Part shown: one piece after another, positions 1 through 7,489 of the stretch
Layout of the letters: the number at the start of each line of letters is the position of its first letter
How positions within the stretch are numbered: the stretch's first letter is position 1
Source of the DNA: JAKPKF01 sp964579365
Lineage (GTDB): Bacteria; Patescibacteriota; Dojkabacteria; SC72
Reading direction: 5' to 3'
Length of the DNA: 24,937 nt
Assembly (NCBI GenBank): GCA_964579365.1
Contig: CAZOFW010000005.1
Coordinates: 1-24,937 of the forward strand
Program-made: the position numbers and the translations under genes
The notes under the pieces: generated by a model
Told to the model about the DNA's origin: nothing
Databases searched by the model: none
Seen by the model: the letters and a program-made list of their open reading frames with translations, nothing else

Positions 1-1959
1 AATGTGGGAGGAAAAGACAGACAGAGAGCTGTAGAGATAACAGATGAGGTTGTCAAAAGGATACAGGAGAAATACAAAGGTAAAAAGGTAATTAAAACTG
101 AGGCAATTGCAGAGATAATCAAGCAAACTCTTATTGATCAGGGGCATGGAAAAACATCCATATCTTTTGGCTTGTTTGTAGATCTAAAGAACCAGATTAG
201 GAATATTAAATCCCTCATAGATGCCAATACATTAGTTAAAGAGTATATAGACAATGAAGATTGGCAGGTAAATGAGAATAGCAATATGACTTACTCATGG
301 CAGGGATTAAATAACTTCATATCTTCTACTGTACAGGCTAATTACTGGCTTCACAGCATATATCCTAAAGATATTGCGAATGCAAATATAGATAAGGTCA
401 TACACATCCACGATTTGGGTATGTTGGCTGTTTACTGTTGTGGTTGGAGTTTAGAGGATTTACTTCTTAAAGGGTTCACAGGTGTTCCAGGGAAGATTTC
501 TTCCTCTCCTGCTAAGCACTTTGCTGTAGCTTTGGGTCAATGTGTGAACTTCTTCTACACTCTTCAGCATGAAGCTGCTGGTGCACAGGCTTTCTCAAGT
601 TTTGATACATATCTCGCACCCTTTGTAAGATATGACAAGCTTACATACAAAGAGGTTAAACAAAAGATGCAGGAATTCATCTACAATATGAATGTGCCTA
701 CAAGAGTAGGCTGCCAAACACCTTTTACAAATATTACTATGGACTTGGTACCATCTGGAACATTAGCAGAACAGAATGTCATCATTGGTGGTAAACCTCA
801 GAAAGAGAAATACAAAGATTTTACGAAGGAAATGGGAATGATTAACAAGGCTTTCTGTGAGATTATGATGGAAGGAGATAGCCAAGGAAGATTGTTCTCC
901 TACCCTATTCCTACATACAATTTAACAACTGACTTTGATTGGGATAGTCCAGATTACACTCCAATATGGGATATGACTGCTAAGTATGGAATCCCCTACT
1001 TCTCCAACTTCATAAACTCAGATATGAAGCCAGATGATGCAAGAAGTATGTGCTGTAGATTAAGAATTGACAACAGAGAACTAAAAAGGAAGGGTGGCGG
1101 TTTCTTTGGAGCAAATCCACTTACTGGAAGTATTGGCGTTGTAACAATTAATCTGCCAAGAATTGGTATAGAGGCTAAAACAAAGAAGGATTACTTCAAT
1201 CGTCTAAATAAAGCAATGGAATTGGCAAAGAGAAGTTTAATCATCAAGAGATCTTTCATTGAGAAATATATGGAGAAGGGTTTGTATCCCTATTCTAAAT
1301 TCTATCTCTCTGACATTAAGAAGAGATTTGGAGAGTATTTCAAGAATCATTTCAATACAATTGGAATATTGGGTATGAATGAGTCTCTCATAAACTTCTT
1401 TGAAGATATGGACAAGGGTATAACTTCAAAGGATGGAAGAGAATTTGCGTTAGAGATTATGGATTACATGAGAGAGAAGTTGAAAGAGTACCAGAAAGAG
1501 ACAAACCAGTTGTTTAATCTAGAGGCTACTCCAGGAGAGGGTGCTACATACAAATTTGCCAAAGCTGACAGAAAGAAATTCGGAGAGAGCGTTATTACTG
1601 CGGCAGAGGTGGCTGGTAAGAAAGGTGTTGTACCCTACTATACGAATAGCTCACAGCTTCCTGTTGGACTTACAGATGACATATTCGAAGCCCTAGACCT
1701 TCAGGATGAGTTCCAGTGTAAATATACTGGTGGAACAGTTATGCATTTGTATCTTGGTGAAAGAGTGTCATCTGCAGACGCTACCAAGAGCTTGATACGC
1801 AAAGTTGCAGAGAATTACAGACTTCCATACTTTTCAATTACTCCTACCTTCAGTGTGTGTCCTAAACATGGGTACATATCTGGGGAGCACAAGTATTGTC
1901 CTAAGTGCGATGTAGAGGTTGGATACAAGGATGGTATGAAGTTTAGCGAAAGATTTTAA
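1..1959 (+). CDS. nrdD: Anaerobic ribonucleoside-triphosphate reductase, large part (5' partial, lacks glycyl-radical motif)
   Basis: Class III ribonucleotide reductase makes deoxyribonucleotides from NTPs without oxygen, using a glycyl radical generated by NrdG. The frame is open from base 1 and the first residues look like the middle of an ATP-cone, so the true start lies upstream. Residue numbers below count from the GTG at base 4. The active-site cysteine pair is in MCCRLR (about 349-354), followed by GANPLTGSIGVVTINLPRIG (369-388). Near the C-terminus is a zinc-ribbon-like cluster: C619, H622, C632, C635. NrdD proteins normally continue into a glycyl-radical motif (RVxGY). Here the frame stops at TAA (1957-1959), 16 residues after the last Cys, and that motif appears downstream in the -1 frame (1983-2114). 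This is either a split protein, a frameshift, or a one-base error. nrdG follows. Family assignment is certain; the state of the C-terminus is the open question. Confidence 0.95.
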   Translation, partial: NVGGKDRQRAVEITDEVVKRIQEKYKGKKVIKTEAIAEIIKQTLIDQGHGKTSISFGLFVDLKNQIRNIKSLIDANTLVKEYIDNEDWQVNENSNMTYSWQGLNNFISSTVQANYWLHSIYPKDIANANIDKVIHIHDLGMLAVYCCGWSLEDLLLKGFTGVPGKISSSPAKHFAVALGQCVNFFYTLQHEAAGAQAFSSFDTYLAPFVRYDKLTYKEVKQKMQEFIYNMNVPTRVGCQTPFTNITMDLVPSGTLAEQNVIIGGKPQKEKYKDFTKEMGMINKAFCEIMMEGDSQGRLFSYPIPTYNLTTDFDWDSPDYTPIWDMTAKYGIPYFSNFINSDMKPDDARSMCCRLRIDNRELKRKGGGFFGANPLTGSIGVVTINLPRIGIEAKTKKDYFNRLNKAMELAKRSLIIKRSFIEKYMEKGLYPYSKFYLSDIKKRFGEYFKNHFNTIGILGMNESLINFFEDMDKGITSKDGREFALEIMDYMREKLKEYQKETNQLFNLEATPGEGATYKFAKADRKKFGESVITAAEVAGKKGVVPYYTNSSQLPVGLTDDIFEALDLQDEFQCKYTGGTVMHLYLGERVSSADATKSLIRKVAENYRLPYFSITPTFSVCPKHGYISGEHKYCPKCDVEVGYKDGMKFSERF

Positions 1960-1982
1960 TTAAATTATTTACTGCTCAAATT

Positions 1983-2114
1983 ATGAAGAATGTTACAAGA
2001 CAAAGGTGTGAAGTGTACTCAAGAGTCGTTGGATATATTAGACCAATTACTCAATGGAATATTGGAAAACAGGCTGAATGGTGCGATAGAAAATTCTTTA
2101 AGGCTACTGCATAG
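1983..2114 (+). CDS. Detached glycyl-radical domain of NrdD (43 aa)
   Basis: This short frame begins at ATG 1983 and ends at TAG 2112-2114. It contains RQRCEVYSRVVGYIRP and then TQWNIGKQAEW, the conserved end of class III ribonucleotide reductases. Gly17 in RVVGY is the expected radical glycine. Cys9 may complete the zinc site seen at the end of the preceding frame. The frame is -1 relative to nrdD and is open upstream only back to 1947, just after a TAG at 1944-1946, so it overlaps the end of nrdD by 13 bases. No clear Shine-Dalgarno precedes ATG 1983, which lies 23 bases after the nrdD stop. nrdG starts 7 bases downstream. Adding one T to the TTTT at 1954-1957 would fuse it to nrdD. It could be a separate small subunit, the product of frameshifting, or the end of a gene broken by an indel. 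The glycyl-radical motif itself is clear. Confidence 0.8.
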   Translation: MKNVTRQRCEVYSRVVGYIRPITQWNIGKQAEWCDRKFFKATA

Positions 2115-2121
2115 ATAGATT

Positions 2122-2817
2122 ATGGTTAAAATCGGGGGCTTAGAAAAAACATCTTTACTAGATTATCCAGGGAAAATATCTGCCGTAATCTTTACATACG
2201 GTTGTAATTTGAAATGTAGCTACTGCCATAATCCAGAGTTGGTTATCGAGGAGTTTGATAAAGAGCATTCAATCTCTCAGGAGTATCTTTTTGAATTTCT
2301 AGAGAAAAAGAAAGGCAAGATAGAGGCCGTTGTTATAACTGGTGGAGAACCCCTACTCCATAGTGATCTAGAAAAACTGATAAGAGAGATTAGAAAGATG
2401 GGCTTCTTGATTAAACTAGATACAAATGGCCTACTTCCGGATAAATTAAGAGCTTTGGTTGAAAAGGATTTACTGGATTACATAGCTATGGATATTAAGT
2501 ATCCTTCTTCTGATTACCCTGCAATGACTGGATATCCTGCAGTAAGGGATAAGATTAAGGAATCAATAGAGATTATAATGGATTCCGGTATTGATTATGA
2601 ATTTAGAACAACCTATGTTAAAGGGATTCATACTTTTGAATCTGCTAAACGCATAGGATTAATGATACAAGGAGCAAAACTCTACTATATTCAAAACTTT
2701 AGAGATGGAAAGACGATTATTCCTGGATTTGATTCCAGTAACTCGTTTACAGAGAAAGAACTTCGCAAATTAAGAAGTACTGCTAGTCCCTATGTAAAAC
2801 GAGCTCTTGTTAGATAG
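2122..2817 (+). CDS. nrdG: Anaerobic ribonucleotide reductase-activating radical SAM protein
   Basis: This enzyme uses S-adenosylmethionine and a [4Fe-4S] cluster to abstract hydrogen from the NrdD glycine, giving the glycyl radical. The CxxxCxxC cluster motif is CNLKCSYC (C28, C32, C35), and the radical-SAM GGEP motif is TGGEPLL (about 74-80). The opening, IGGLEKTSLLDYPG, is typical of the 230-residue NrdG/PflA-like activases. At 231 residues it belongs to the longer version rather than the approximately 155-residue E. coli form. It starts 7 bases after the detached glycyl-radical frame and is probably cotranscribed with nrdD. Its 3' end overlaps convergent lexA by 8 bases, with no terminator between them. 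Intact nrdG argues that the reductase system is in use. Confidence 0.93.
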   Translation: MVKIGGLEKTSLLDYPGKISAVIFTYGCNLKCSYCHNPELVIEEFDKEHSISQEYLFEFLEKKKGKIEAVVITGGEPLLHSDLEKLIREIRKMGFLIKLDTNGLLPDKLRALVEKDLLDYIAMDIKYPSSDYPAMTGYPAVRDKIKESIEIIMDSGIDYEFRTTYVKGIHTFESAKRIGLMIQGAKLYYIQNFRDGKTIIPGFDSSNSFTEKELRKLRSTASPYVKRALVR

Positions 2818-3460
2818 AGGGCTTCTCTAAAACTCTTACTACTTTTCCATTGAGCATACTTTCTGTGTTTTTATCTAAATATATAGGTTGATGAATTGGA
2901 TTGCTTGAGTTTGGATAAAGTACAACCATATCTTGATCTTTTTTAAATCTCTTTACAGTTGCACAATTCTCAATGATTGCAACAACTACATCCCCATCTA
3001 ATATCTCAGATTCTTTATCTACAACTAAGTAATTGCCATCTGTAATTGTTTTACCATCAATCATCTCTCTATCCATAGAATCTCCTTTAACAATTAGGGA
3101 GAACAAGCTCTTTTTCTTCCCAATAATCTTCTTGTCAATCCTAAGAACGCCGAGGTTTTCTTCCTCGGCGCTTACGAGAGGTGTCCCTGCATTTGCATAT
3201 CCTAAAATTGGAACTCCTATTAAATATTCGTATACCGGCTCCTCGTTACCTTCTAACATCCGTATACCTCGTGGCTCGCTAGTTCTAAGTATATATCCTT
3301 TCTTTTCAAGAGCAATTAAATGATTTACAACTCCCCTTTTAGTGGCTATATCCAACAGAACTTGTAATTCACTTAAAGAAGGAGCAAATCCGTTATGAAG
3401 GAAATAGTCTCTTATGACTCTGAGCACTAAATCCTGTTTCGCAGTGAGTATACTATCCAT
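2810..3460 (-). CDS. lexA: LexA repressor (S24 autoprotease)
   Basis: SOS-response repressor that cleaves itself when RecA is activated. From ATG 3460 it has 216 residues. An N-terminal winged-helix DNA-binding domain starts LTAKQDLVLRVI, the usual LexA opening. The self-cleavage bond is Ala91-Gly92 in ANAGTP. The catalytic serine is S128 (KGDSM) and the lysine is K170 (ATVKRF). An in-frame TTG at 3493 would add 11 residues, but it overlaps the predicted -10 element, so ATG 3460 is preferred. A good sigma70-type promoter lies just upstream with a palindrome in its spacer (3493-3521), a candidate site for autorepression. All catalytic residues are present, so it should be active. Neighbouring uvrB does not carry the same palindrome, so its regulon cannot be inferred here. 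Confidence 0.95.
   Translation of the reverse strand: MDSILTAKQDLVLRVIRDYFLHNGFAPSLSELQVLLDIATKRGVVNHLIALEKKGYILRTSEPRGIRMLEGNEEPVYEYLIGVPILGYANAGTPLVSAEEENLGVLRIDKKIIGKKKSLFSLIVKGDSMDREMIDGKTITDGNYLVVDKESEILDGDVVVAIIENCATVKRFKKDQDMVVLYPNSSNPIHQPIYLDKNTESMLNGKVVRVLEKPSI
3148..3170. repeat. GC-rich perfect hairpin inside lexA
   Basis: CGCCGAGG and CCTCGGCG form an 8-bp perfect inverted repeat around a 7-base loop. It lies in the coding region for the linker just after the LexA cleavage site. It is unusually GC-rich against the AT-rich surroundings. No U-run follows it on either strand, so it is not a standard terminator. It could be a chance effect of codons for SAEEENLG. Confidence 0.6.
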
Positions 3461-3492
3461 GGCAGTGTTATATTTTGAATTTATATATACCA

Positions 3493-3521
3493 AGTATACC
3501 CATGGTCTAGACCTCTCGCAA
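3493..3521 (-). promoter_or_regulatory. lexA promoter with palindromic spacer
   Basis: Read on the minus strand, TTGCGA (3521-3516), a 17-base spacer and TATACT (3498-3493) make a near-consensus sigma70 promoter. Transcription would begin near 3486, leaving a leader of about 25 bases before ATG 3460. The spacer contains the perfect palindrome GGTCTAGACC (3504-3513), well placed for a repressor such as LexA itself. The operator role is inference; the sequence is unlike the E. coli or Bacillus SOS boxes. Confidence 0.65.
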
Positions 3522-3540
3522 GTACCTGTAGTGAACGATA

Positions 3541-3569
3541 TTGCAAATAAGAGATATAACCCCTATACT
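3541..3569 (+). promoter_or_regulatory. Promoter for the 3602 membrane-protein gene
   Basis: TTGCAA (3541-3546), a 17-base spacer and TATACT (3564-3569) match sigma70 spacing. The expected start is near 3576, about 26 bases before ATG 3602. An imperfect operator-like repeat, CTATA-CT-TATAG (3562-3573), overlaps the -10. The promoter is divergent from that of lexA and they are only about 20 bases apart. Confidence 0.65.
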
Positions 3570-3601
3570 TATAGCAATATAAATTAACAAATAATTTAAA
3601 T

Positions 3602-3937
3602 ATGGCAGAGGAGAAGAAAGCTAAAAAAATCTATACTCTAGAGGAAATCAAGTTCAATGAGGCAAACAAGGCTATGGCTATTCTTGCCTGTATTCCAATA
3701 GTAGGATTGATTTTATTGTTCGTTGAAAAAGATGATAAATTTGTAAGATATATGGGTGCACAGTTTACATTGGTTGGAGCTGTACAGTTGTTTACATGGG
3801 TACCAGTAATTGGATGGATTCTAGGACCTTTGACCTTAGTGTTAATCATCATCGGTATGATTAAAGCTTCACAGGGACAGAGATTTGATGTTCCAGTTTT
3901 ATCTGGCTTAGGGTTGAAATTAATGGCTGCTATCTAA
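3602..3937 (+). CDS. Small membrane protein, DUF4870/Tic20-like
   Basis: 111 residues with a charged N-terminus and about three hydrophobic segments (roughly 25-42, 55-72 and 74-90). The pattern of a first membrane helix, then DDKFVRYMGAQFTLV, then PVIGWILGPLTLVLIIIGMIKA with a short polar ending is that of DUF4870/Tic20-like proteins, common small membrane proteins of unknown role in bacteria. It has its own promoter at 3541-3569 and a strong terminator at 3960-3991, so it appears to be a single-gene transcript. No Shine-Dalgarno is visible ahead of ATG 3602. Family assignment is from residue pattern alone. Confidence 0.75.
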   Translation: MAEEKKAKKIYTLEEIKFNEANKAMAILACIPIVGLILLFVEKDDKFVRYMGAQFTLVGAVQLFTWVPVIGWILGPLTLVLIIIGMIKASQGQRFDVPVLSGLGLKLMAAI

Positions 3938-3959
3938 GTAGCAATTGCTTGTAGATGAG

Positions 3960-3991
3960 AAGGGAGATTAACGTCTCCCTTTTTTCTTTTT
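3960..3991 (+). terminator. Rho-independent terminator
   Basis: AAGGGAGA (3960-3967), loop TTAACG, TCTCCCTT (3974-3981), followed by a T-rich run with one C up to 3991. It ends the transcript of the 3602 gene and isolates it from the tRNA promoter that follows. It is the clearest terminator in the window. Confidence 0.9.
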
Positions 3992-3999
3992 GTATGTTA

Positions 4000-4008
4000 T
4001 GCTAAAAT
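4000..4008 (+). promoter_or_regulatory. Extended -10 promoter of tRNA-Pro
   Basis: TGCTAAAAT is an extended -10 element (TG-N-TAAAAT) ending 11 bases before the mature tRNA. No good -35 is seen because the terminator T-run occupies that position. The same nine bases occur at the uvrB promoter. Confidence 0.6.
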
Positions 4009-4019
4009 CCATAAGCAAT

Positions 4020-4096
4020 CGGGGTGTAGTTCAGTTGGCTAGAACGCTGCGTTTGGGACGCAGAGGTCGCACGTTCAAGTCGTGTCACCCCGACCA
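4020..4096 (+). tRNA. tRNA-Pro (anticodon TGG)
   Basis: A 77-base cloverleaf. Acceptor stem CGGGGTG/CACCCCG (7 bp), D-arm beginning GTTC, anticodon stem CTGCG/CGCAG around loop TTTGGGA (anticodon TGG), and T-arm GCACG-TTCAAGT-CGTGT. Discriminator A4093 is followed by an encoded CCA (4094-4096). UGG reads CCA and, with wobble or modification, other proline codons. Confidence 0.97.
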
Positions 4097-4098
4097 TC

Positions 4099-4127
4099 TT
4101 GCAAAGAATTTCCAAACTACATACAAT
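4099..4127 (+). promoter_or_regulatory. lemA promoter
   Basis: TTGCAA (4099-4104), a 17-base spacer and TACAAT (4122-4127). It starts three bases after the tRNA-Pro CCA and would begin transcription near 4134, about 26 bases before lemA ATG 4160. The inverted repeat ATACA-ATA-TGTAT (4121-4133) overlaps the -10. Confidence 0.6.
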
Positions 4128-4159
4128 ATGTATTAGTTAAATTAATAATCCTATACATT

Positions 4160-4708
4160 ATGTGGGTATATATAATACTTGGTCTAGTAGCTGTTTTGTT
4201 AATAGCAATTGTTGGAATATACAACAGATTAGCAAAGCAAAAAGTTATGGTCTCAGAAGCCTCTGCAGACATTGAAACATTCCAAAAACAAAGATATGAC
4301 ATGATTCCAAATCTTGTCGAAATTGTTAAGGGATATGCTAAGCATGAGAGCGAGACTTTCCAGAAGGTAACTGAAATGAGAACAAAAGCGATGGGAGCAA
4401 CATCTTTCGATGAAAAAGCTAAGCTTGAAGATCAGTTAAGTGGAATGGTTTCAAAGATTTTTGCAGTAGCAGAGAACTATCCTCAGCTTAAAGCAGATAC
4501 AAACTTCCTTGGATTACAGACAAATCTAAAAGATTTGGAAGATAATATCCAGAAGTCTAGAAGATACTACAATGGTGCTGTAAGAGACTTTAACAGTATG
4601 ATTGTAATTTTCCCTACAAATATAATTGCTCAAGTACTTGGATTTAAAGCAGAACCATTCTTCGAGGCATCAGATGAAGAGAAAAAAAATGTTGAGATAA
4701 AGTTCTAA
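4160..4708 (+). CDS. LemA family membrane protein
   Basis: 182 residues, normal for LemA. One N-terminal membrane helix (about 2-21) is followed by a helical domain. Recognisable family stretches are RYDMIPNLVEIVKGYAKHE, SRRYYNGAVRDFNSMI, FPTNIIA and FKAEPFFEAS. The role of LemA is not settled; the domain is likely cytoplasmic or surface-exposed depending on orientation. An upstream in-frame ATG at 4082 lies inside tRNA-Pro, so ATG 4160 is chosen, and the protein begins directly with its membrane helix there. It is followed after 9 bases by a DUF2207 gene, a very common pairing. Confidence 0.93.
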   Translation: MWVYIILGLVAVLLIAIVGIYNRLAKQKVMVSEASADIETFQKQRYDMIPNLVEIVKGYAKHESETFQKVTEMRTKAMGATSFDEKAKLEDQLSGMVSKIFAVAENYPQLKADTNFLGLQTNLKDLEDNIQKSRRYYNGAVRDFNSMIVIFPTNIIAQVLGFKAEPFFEASDEEKKNVEIKF

Positions 4709-4717
4709 AGGAAAACT

Positions 4718-6415
4718 ATGAAAAAACTATTCGGATATATACTCTTTGTATTTGTTCTGTTTCCTCTTTTTTCGTCTGGTACATTTGCACAAAATGTAGA
4801 TGTAATATCAGATTTTAAAGTAAATGTTACTCAAGAACAAAATACAGATATCCGGGTAGAGGAAGAAATTACATATTTCTTTTCCTATCCTGGCCATGGA
4901 ATATATAGAGATATTCCTACCAGATACAGCGTACAACTATCTCTTGCAAGACCAATTAGTATTAAGCTTGATGAGTTGTACTTTTACCCTAAAAACAATC
5001 CCTCAGCTAGATTTAATATGTATGAAAAAAGTTTTGAGAATGGTTACACCAGATTTAAGATCGGAGATGCCAACAACTTAGTCGAAGGAGAGTATGTGTA
5101 CGTCATAAAGTACACAATGGAAAATGCAGTTAACTATTTTGACGATCACGACGAACTGTATCTTAACATTACAGGTAATTACTGGAATGTACCAATACAG
5201 AAACTCTCTGTTAAAATTACGGTACCTGGAGAAATTACAAATAAGATTTGTTACACAGGACTGAGTGGTTCAACAGAATCCAATTGTAAATTCAAAGATA
5301 TTTCCAAAACAGAAACTTCCATTGTTCTGGATGAGCCATTGGGTGCAAATGAAGGTCTAACAATAGGTATCTCAACACCAAAAGGCACTCTTAAAGACGT
5401 TAGAGGGGCTCAGGTAGTGGCATTTTTGCTCTCGAATCTCGGACTTTTGCTTCCGATACCAACTTTAATAATTGGACTATCCCTTCTTAAGAAAAATGGT
5501 AGAAACAAAAAATTAACAATCATTCCACATTACAACGTTCCGAAGAATATGTTCCCACTTCTTGCGGGTTCAATATATTCCAAATCTCTAACTCCTAAAC
5601 ATATTACTGCACAGATTGTGCAAATGGCGATTGATGGATATATAAAAATTAAACAGGAGGGAAAGAAAAACTACACATTAGTAAAAGACAATATTGAGAA
5701 GAACATATCTGAGGATACTGTACGGGCCCTCTATGCAGATTTATTTAAAGGAAAGAATGAGGTGAATATTAAAGATATTCCTTCTGATTTTTATATCACT
5801 GTAAATTCCCTGAAGAAGAGTATCGACACAAAGTTATACGATGACAATTATTTCTCCAAATCTAGAAAGAAACTTTGGAGCACTTTCTTTGGAATTGGTA
5901 TGTTGGGAATATTCTTAACTTTTGTATTAGCAACTCCGCTTGCCGCAATTGCTGCAACTGGTTGGACTATTGGTATTGTCATTTCCTCAATACTTTTAAT
6001 AATCCTAACTGCGAAGATCGATATAAGAGATACATTGGGAAATGAAATGTTTTCTGTGCTAGAAGGTTTGAAAATGTACATTAATACAGCAGAGAAGCAT
6101 AGGATTGAGTTCCATAATGATCCTAAGAAATACCTCGGTGTTTTCGAAAGTTTACTCCCCTACGCTATTATCTTTGGATTAGAAAAGAAGTGGGCAGAAG
6201 AATTTGAAGATTTGTACAAGGAACCTCCTACTTGGTATGCAGGAGATATCTCAACCTTTAATACATTAGTATTAGCAAATTCCATCTCCTCTGTAAGTAG
6301 AAATATCCAGACAAGCTCTGCTCCCCCTAGCAGTCACTCCTCATTTGGAGGAAGTGGTTTCAGTGGTGGAAGTAGTGGCGGAGGATTTGGTGGTGGTGGT
6401 GGTGGAAGGTGGTAA
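4718..6415 (+). CDS. DUF2207 domain membrane protein
   Basis: 565 residues. A signal peptide (1-25) leads into an extracytoplasmic beta-rich domain with HGIYRDIPTRY (about 60-70), characteristic of DUF2207. Membrane segments lie at about 232-257 and, as a pair, 387-431, with a cytoplasmic part between. The tail is glycine-rich (FGGSGFSGG followed by a run of G and final GGRW), the hallmark of this family, whose members sit next to lemA in many bacteria. Molecular function is unknown; a role in envelope maintenance is inference. AAAGGA seven bases before ATG 4718 is one of the few good ribosome binding sites here. The stop codon abuts that of the convergent gene. Confidence 0.92.
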   Translation: MKKLFGYILFVFVLFPLFSSGTFAQNVDVISDFKVNVTQEQNTDIRVEEEITYFFSYPGHGIYRDIPTRYSVQLSLARPISIKLDELYFYPKNNPSARFNMYEKSFENGYTRFKIGDANNLVEGEYVYVIKYTMENAVNYFDDHDELYLNITGNYWNVPIQKLSVKITVPGEITNKICYTGLSGSTESNCKFKDISKTETSIVLDEPLGANEGLTIGISTPKGTLKDVRGAQVVAFLLSNLGLLLPIPTLIIGLSLLKKNGRNKKLTIIPHYNVPKNMFPLLAGSIYSKSLTPKHITAQIVQMAIDGYIKIKQEGKKNYTLVKDNIEKNISEDTVRALYADLFKGKNEVNIKDIPSDFYITVNSLKKSIDTKLYDDNYFSKSRKKLWSTFFGIGMLGIFLTFVLATPLAAIAATGWTIGIVISSILLIILTAKIDIRDTLGNEMFSVLEGLKMYINTAEKHRIEFHNDPKKYLGVFESLLPYAIIFGLEKKWAEEFEDLYKEPPTWYAGDISTFNTLVLANSISSVSRNIQTSSAPPSSHSSFGGSGFSGGSSGGGFGGGGGGRW

Positions 6416-6421
6416 TTACCA
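6410..6421. repeat. 12-bp palindrome joining two stop codons
   Basis: TGGTAATTACCA is perfectly palindromic and supplies the last Trp codon and TAA stop of both convergent genes (ending GRW and VNW). No U-run and no loop, so it is not a terminator. It may be chance. Confidence 0.6.
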
Positions 6422-7483
6422 ATTAACTGGATATCCTTTTAATACTGTCCTAATGTATGAATATACATAATAGAGGTTGTACATTATCTTTTTAACAGCA
6501 AAATCCCTACTGTGCATGTATGTAACTCTTCGACCTCCTAAACTTCTTTTAAATGCACTAACGCCTCCCCATGGATGCTTCTTATCATCATAGCCCTCTG
6601 GAACCATACCTCCGAATAGATCCAACACTTTACAACCTAATTCCTTCGCTAATTTAACGCATTCCCAATATAAGAGATAAGTTATCCTTACATTTTTATC
6701 TCTAAATAGCGTATCGCTACCTGCCTGGTATATATGCATGTATTTCCCAAATACTGTAGCCTGCCAGATACTAATTGGCTTGTTTTGGAAATATCCAACG
6801 ACCATGTAGCAGTTTCCAACATCTACTTGCAACTGTAATTCTCTCATTAACGATTTGGTTGATCTGTCTACATAGCCTTTCTTTGCCATTGTTTGGTTAT
6901 GGAAATCAGCAAAAACATCGAATTGAGAGTTATCTTTAAAAACCTTTACTGAAATATCTGGGTTCTTAGTTAATTTGTTAATATTGTTCCTAGTAGAATC
7001 ACTCATATCGTGTCTTAGCTCCTCCTCAGTTTTGTTTAAATCAATATATTGGGAAATCATAGCATCTATATCCTGTATAGGACTCTTTTTCATCCCCAAA
7101 TCTCTATACAGACTCTCGAGGGCATCATTTGCAACATACAAGGGAGATATCCTGTACATAAAACAATTCTTCTCCTCGGCTATACTTTTACATTTTTCAA
7201 GCACTACTTCCCAATTTTCTCGCTCGTCACTGATTAACATCGGAGAGTGTTTAAACTCTAGATATTTCCCAAACAATTTTGTCTTTCCGAAACTACCGCA
7301 CATAACTCCAAGAAAAGATTCGCCGTTGTATACCGCAAATCTGAAAGTTCTCTCGTTTATCTCTTTAGCATATTTGAATCTAAAGCTACTCAGTAAAAAG
7401 GAGTAATTGGGTAGAGAAAGGACAAGAGTGTCCCATTGAGCATCATTTTCAATATCCACAAATCGTAGATCTTTCATTGTCAT
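6416..7483 (-). CDS. FemAB-like peptidoglycan aminoacyltransferase
   Basis: 355 residues of the FemAB/FemX tandem-GNAT family, which transfers amino acids from aminoacyl-tRNA to the lipid II stem peptide to build cross-bridges. The C-terminal signature DLFGGMVPEGYDDKKHPWGGVSAFKRS, seen here in pieces around residues 292-318, contains the family's WxGVxxFK motif. The central segment YFQNKPISIWQATVFG and YLLYWECVKLAKELGC fit the second GNAT fold. No membrane helix. Two starts are possible, ATG 7483 or ATG 7477; the first is used. It is the last gene of the mutL-led run, 6 bases after the aminotransferase. Which amino acid is transferred cannot be told. Confidence 0.88.
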   Translation of the reverse strand: MTMKDLRFVDIENDAQWDTLVLSLPNYSFLLSSFRFKYAKEINERTFRFAVYNGESFLGVMCGSFGKTKLFGKYLEFKHSPMLISDERENWEVVLEKCKSIAEEKNCFMYRISPLYVANDALESLYRDLGMKKSPIQDIDAMISQYIDLNKTEEELRHDMSDSTRNNINKLTKNPDISVKVFKDNSQFDVFADFHNQTMAKKGYVDRSTKSLMRELQLQVDVGNCYMVVGYFQNKPISIWQATVFGKYMHIYQAGSDTLFRDKNVRITYLLYWECVKLAKELGCKVLDLFGGMVPEGYDDKKHPWGGVSAFKRSLGGRRVTYMHSRDFAVKKIMYNLYYVYSYIRTVLKGYPVNW

Positions 7484-7489
7484 GTAGAA

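Noticed and set aside
1951..1962. Classic -1 slippery heptamer at the nrdD stop
   Set aside because: The codons AGA TTT TAA do not form X-XXY-YYZ; a -1 slip of the Phe tRNA onto ATT is poor. A +1 slip leads to another stop at once.
3148..3170. GC-rich hairpin in lexA as a terminator for nrdG
   Set aside because: No U-run follows on either strand, and it lies some 330 bases beyond the nrdG stop.
4082..4159. Upstream in-frame start of LemA at 4082
   Set aside because: It lies within the mature tRNA-Pro and would add 26 residues before the usual N-terminal membrane helix; ATG 4160 follows a good promoter.
6396..6425. Terminator between DUF2207 and FemAB-like genes
   Set aside because: TGGTAATTACCA has no loop space or U-tail; it only joins the two stop codons.
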